This document shows positions 63,316-64,000 of a DNA stretch of 64,000 nt, one piece after another. Every line of letters begins with the position of its first letter. The stretch's first letter is position 1. A program made the position numbers and the translations under genes. Under the pieces are notes generated by a model, which ran no database searches, was not told the origin of the DNA, and was given only the letters and a program-made list of their open reading frames with translations. The stretch comes from Acanthacorydalis orientalis (Eukaryota > Arthropoda > Insecta > Megaloptera > Corydalidae): the NCBI GenBank assembly GCA_034766995.1, contig CM068318.1, positions 2,921,501 through 2,985,500 of the forward strand, in the 5' to 3' direction.

Positions 63316-63811
63316 CGGATTAAATATGGACGACGATGTTGTATTTTTTTCTAAAAACGTATTAGCCGTACATACATATACGACAATTTTCTAAATATGT
63401 GCCTAAAAATGTTTAACATTACAGAAAATTATTATTAATTATAAAATATTTAATCAAAAGTACACGACTGTGCAATCAAATGAGATTTTTTTTTATTTAT
63501 AATATAAAATATAAATTAAGATATACACAATATAAAAACAGATATACACAGGATAAATTGTTGAGCACTAGAACAGTTTATTAAAGAAATTCAATTTTTA
63601 TTAATATCAGTTTTATTTAGAGACATTTTTAAAATACACAAAAATTATCTAAAAATAAAGATTTTCATTTAAAAAAATTAAAAATCTAAAATCAAAATAT
63701 ACACTAGTGGCTGTGATATTAATTTGTATATTCTTGTCTAACGATCTTGAATATTTGAATCCATATTCATTCATAAAATGAATAATCTTGATTTTTCTTC
63801 TTGTCAATAAG
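63316..63811. repeat. Diverged tandem duplication, unit 2
   Basis: Second unit, about 0.6 kb downstream of the first and in the same orientation. The minus strand gives a short frame reading RRKIKIIHFMNEYGFKYSRS that has a weak counterpart in unit 1. Perhaps a decayed exon or element. Confidence 0.6.
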
Positions 63812-63831
63812 TCCATTCTTGACAGTTCATG

Positions 63832-63834
<3 letters not shown>

Positions 63835-63863
<29 letters not shown>
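63835..63863. repeat. (TA)n microsatellite
   Basis: Short TA run at the right end of the duplicated unit. Confidence 0.95.
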
Positions 63864-63867
<4 letters not shown>

Positions 63868-64000
63868 GTGTTTTTGTTACATTGCAGTCACAAAAGAGAC
63901 AAAAAAATGTGAAAATAAATTGTGAAAATAGAATGATTAATGTGTTTCACTATAATAGACTCCCACTGCTTATACCTTTGAATGATTATTAGAACAAGAA

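Noticed and set aside
1..64000. CRISPR arrays, operons, bacterial promoters, integrated viral genes
   Set aside because: None seen. The tandem repeats are simple microsatellites, and the genes are intron-containing eukaryotic genes.

Overview
The window is eukaryotic nuclear DNA, most likely from an insect. It is very AT-rich, its genes are split by GT-AG introns, and its two recognisable genes encode metazoan proteins with insect-like sequence. I cannot fix the order. A hymenopteran would fit the CpG-rich islands in an AT-rich background, but that is inference. No prokaryotic, plasmid, phage or CRISPR feature was seen.

Left end (1-2300): the last three coding exons of an ornithine decarboxylase (ODC)-family gene on the + strand. 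They carry the C-terminal part of the PLP barrel and the beta domain. The upstream exons, including the PLP lysine, lie outside the window. The cysteine active-site loop is present, but the aspartate that normally follows the cysteine is replaced by histidine.

Middle left (7.1-19.3 kb): a complete endophilin A gene on the - strand, reconstructed as 12 coding exons with consistent phases (474 codons with every exon included). It encodes an N-BAR domain, a long linker with DPF and DPW motifs, and a C-terminal SH3 domain. Two phase 1-1 exons can be skipped without changing frame, which suggests alternative isoforms. The gene is tail-to-tail with the ODC gene, with about 5 kb between their likely poly(A) sites. 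A splice acceptor just upstream of the ATG shows that at least one 5' UTR exon lies further right.

Right two thirds (19.3-64 kb): no protein-coding gene that I can recognise. It holds (1) an extraordinary density of (TA)n microsatellites, roughly fifty tracts in the window, some over 80 bp; (2) a mariner-derived non-autonomous element in three copies; (3) a foldback MITE-like family in many decayed copies; (4) decayed non-LTR retrotransposon 3' ends, several next to (TA)n tracts; (5) a tRNA-derived SINE-like fragment; (6) a diverged tandem duplication at 62.7-63.8 kb; and (7) several islands of CpG-rich or less AT-rich sequence (33.1, 39.7-40.2, 42.7-43.0, 47.1-47.3 and 49.5-49.8 kb). Four of these end in consensus splice donors and may be promoters or first exons. 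The 47.1-47.3 kb island instead carries five perfect hairpins and may be a structured RNA.

I found no multi-gene system. The observations most worth checking are the hairpin island, the candidate first exons, the microsatellite/retrotransposon association, the endophilin cassette exons, and the ODC active-site change.
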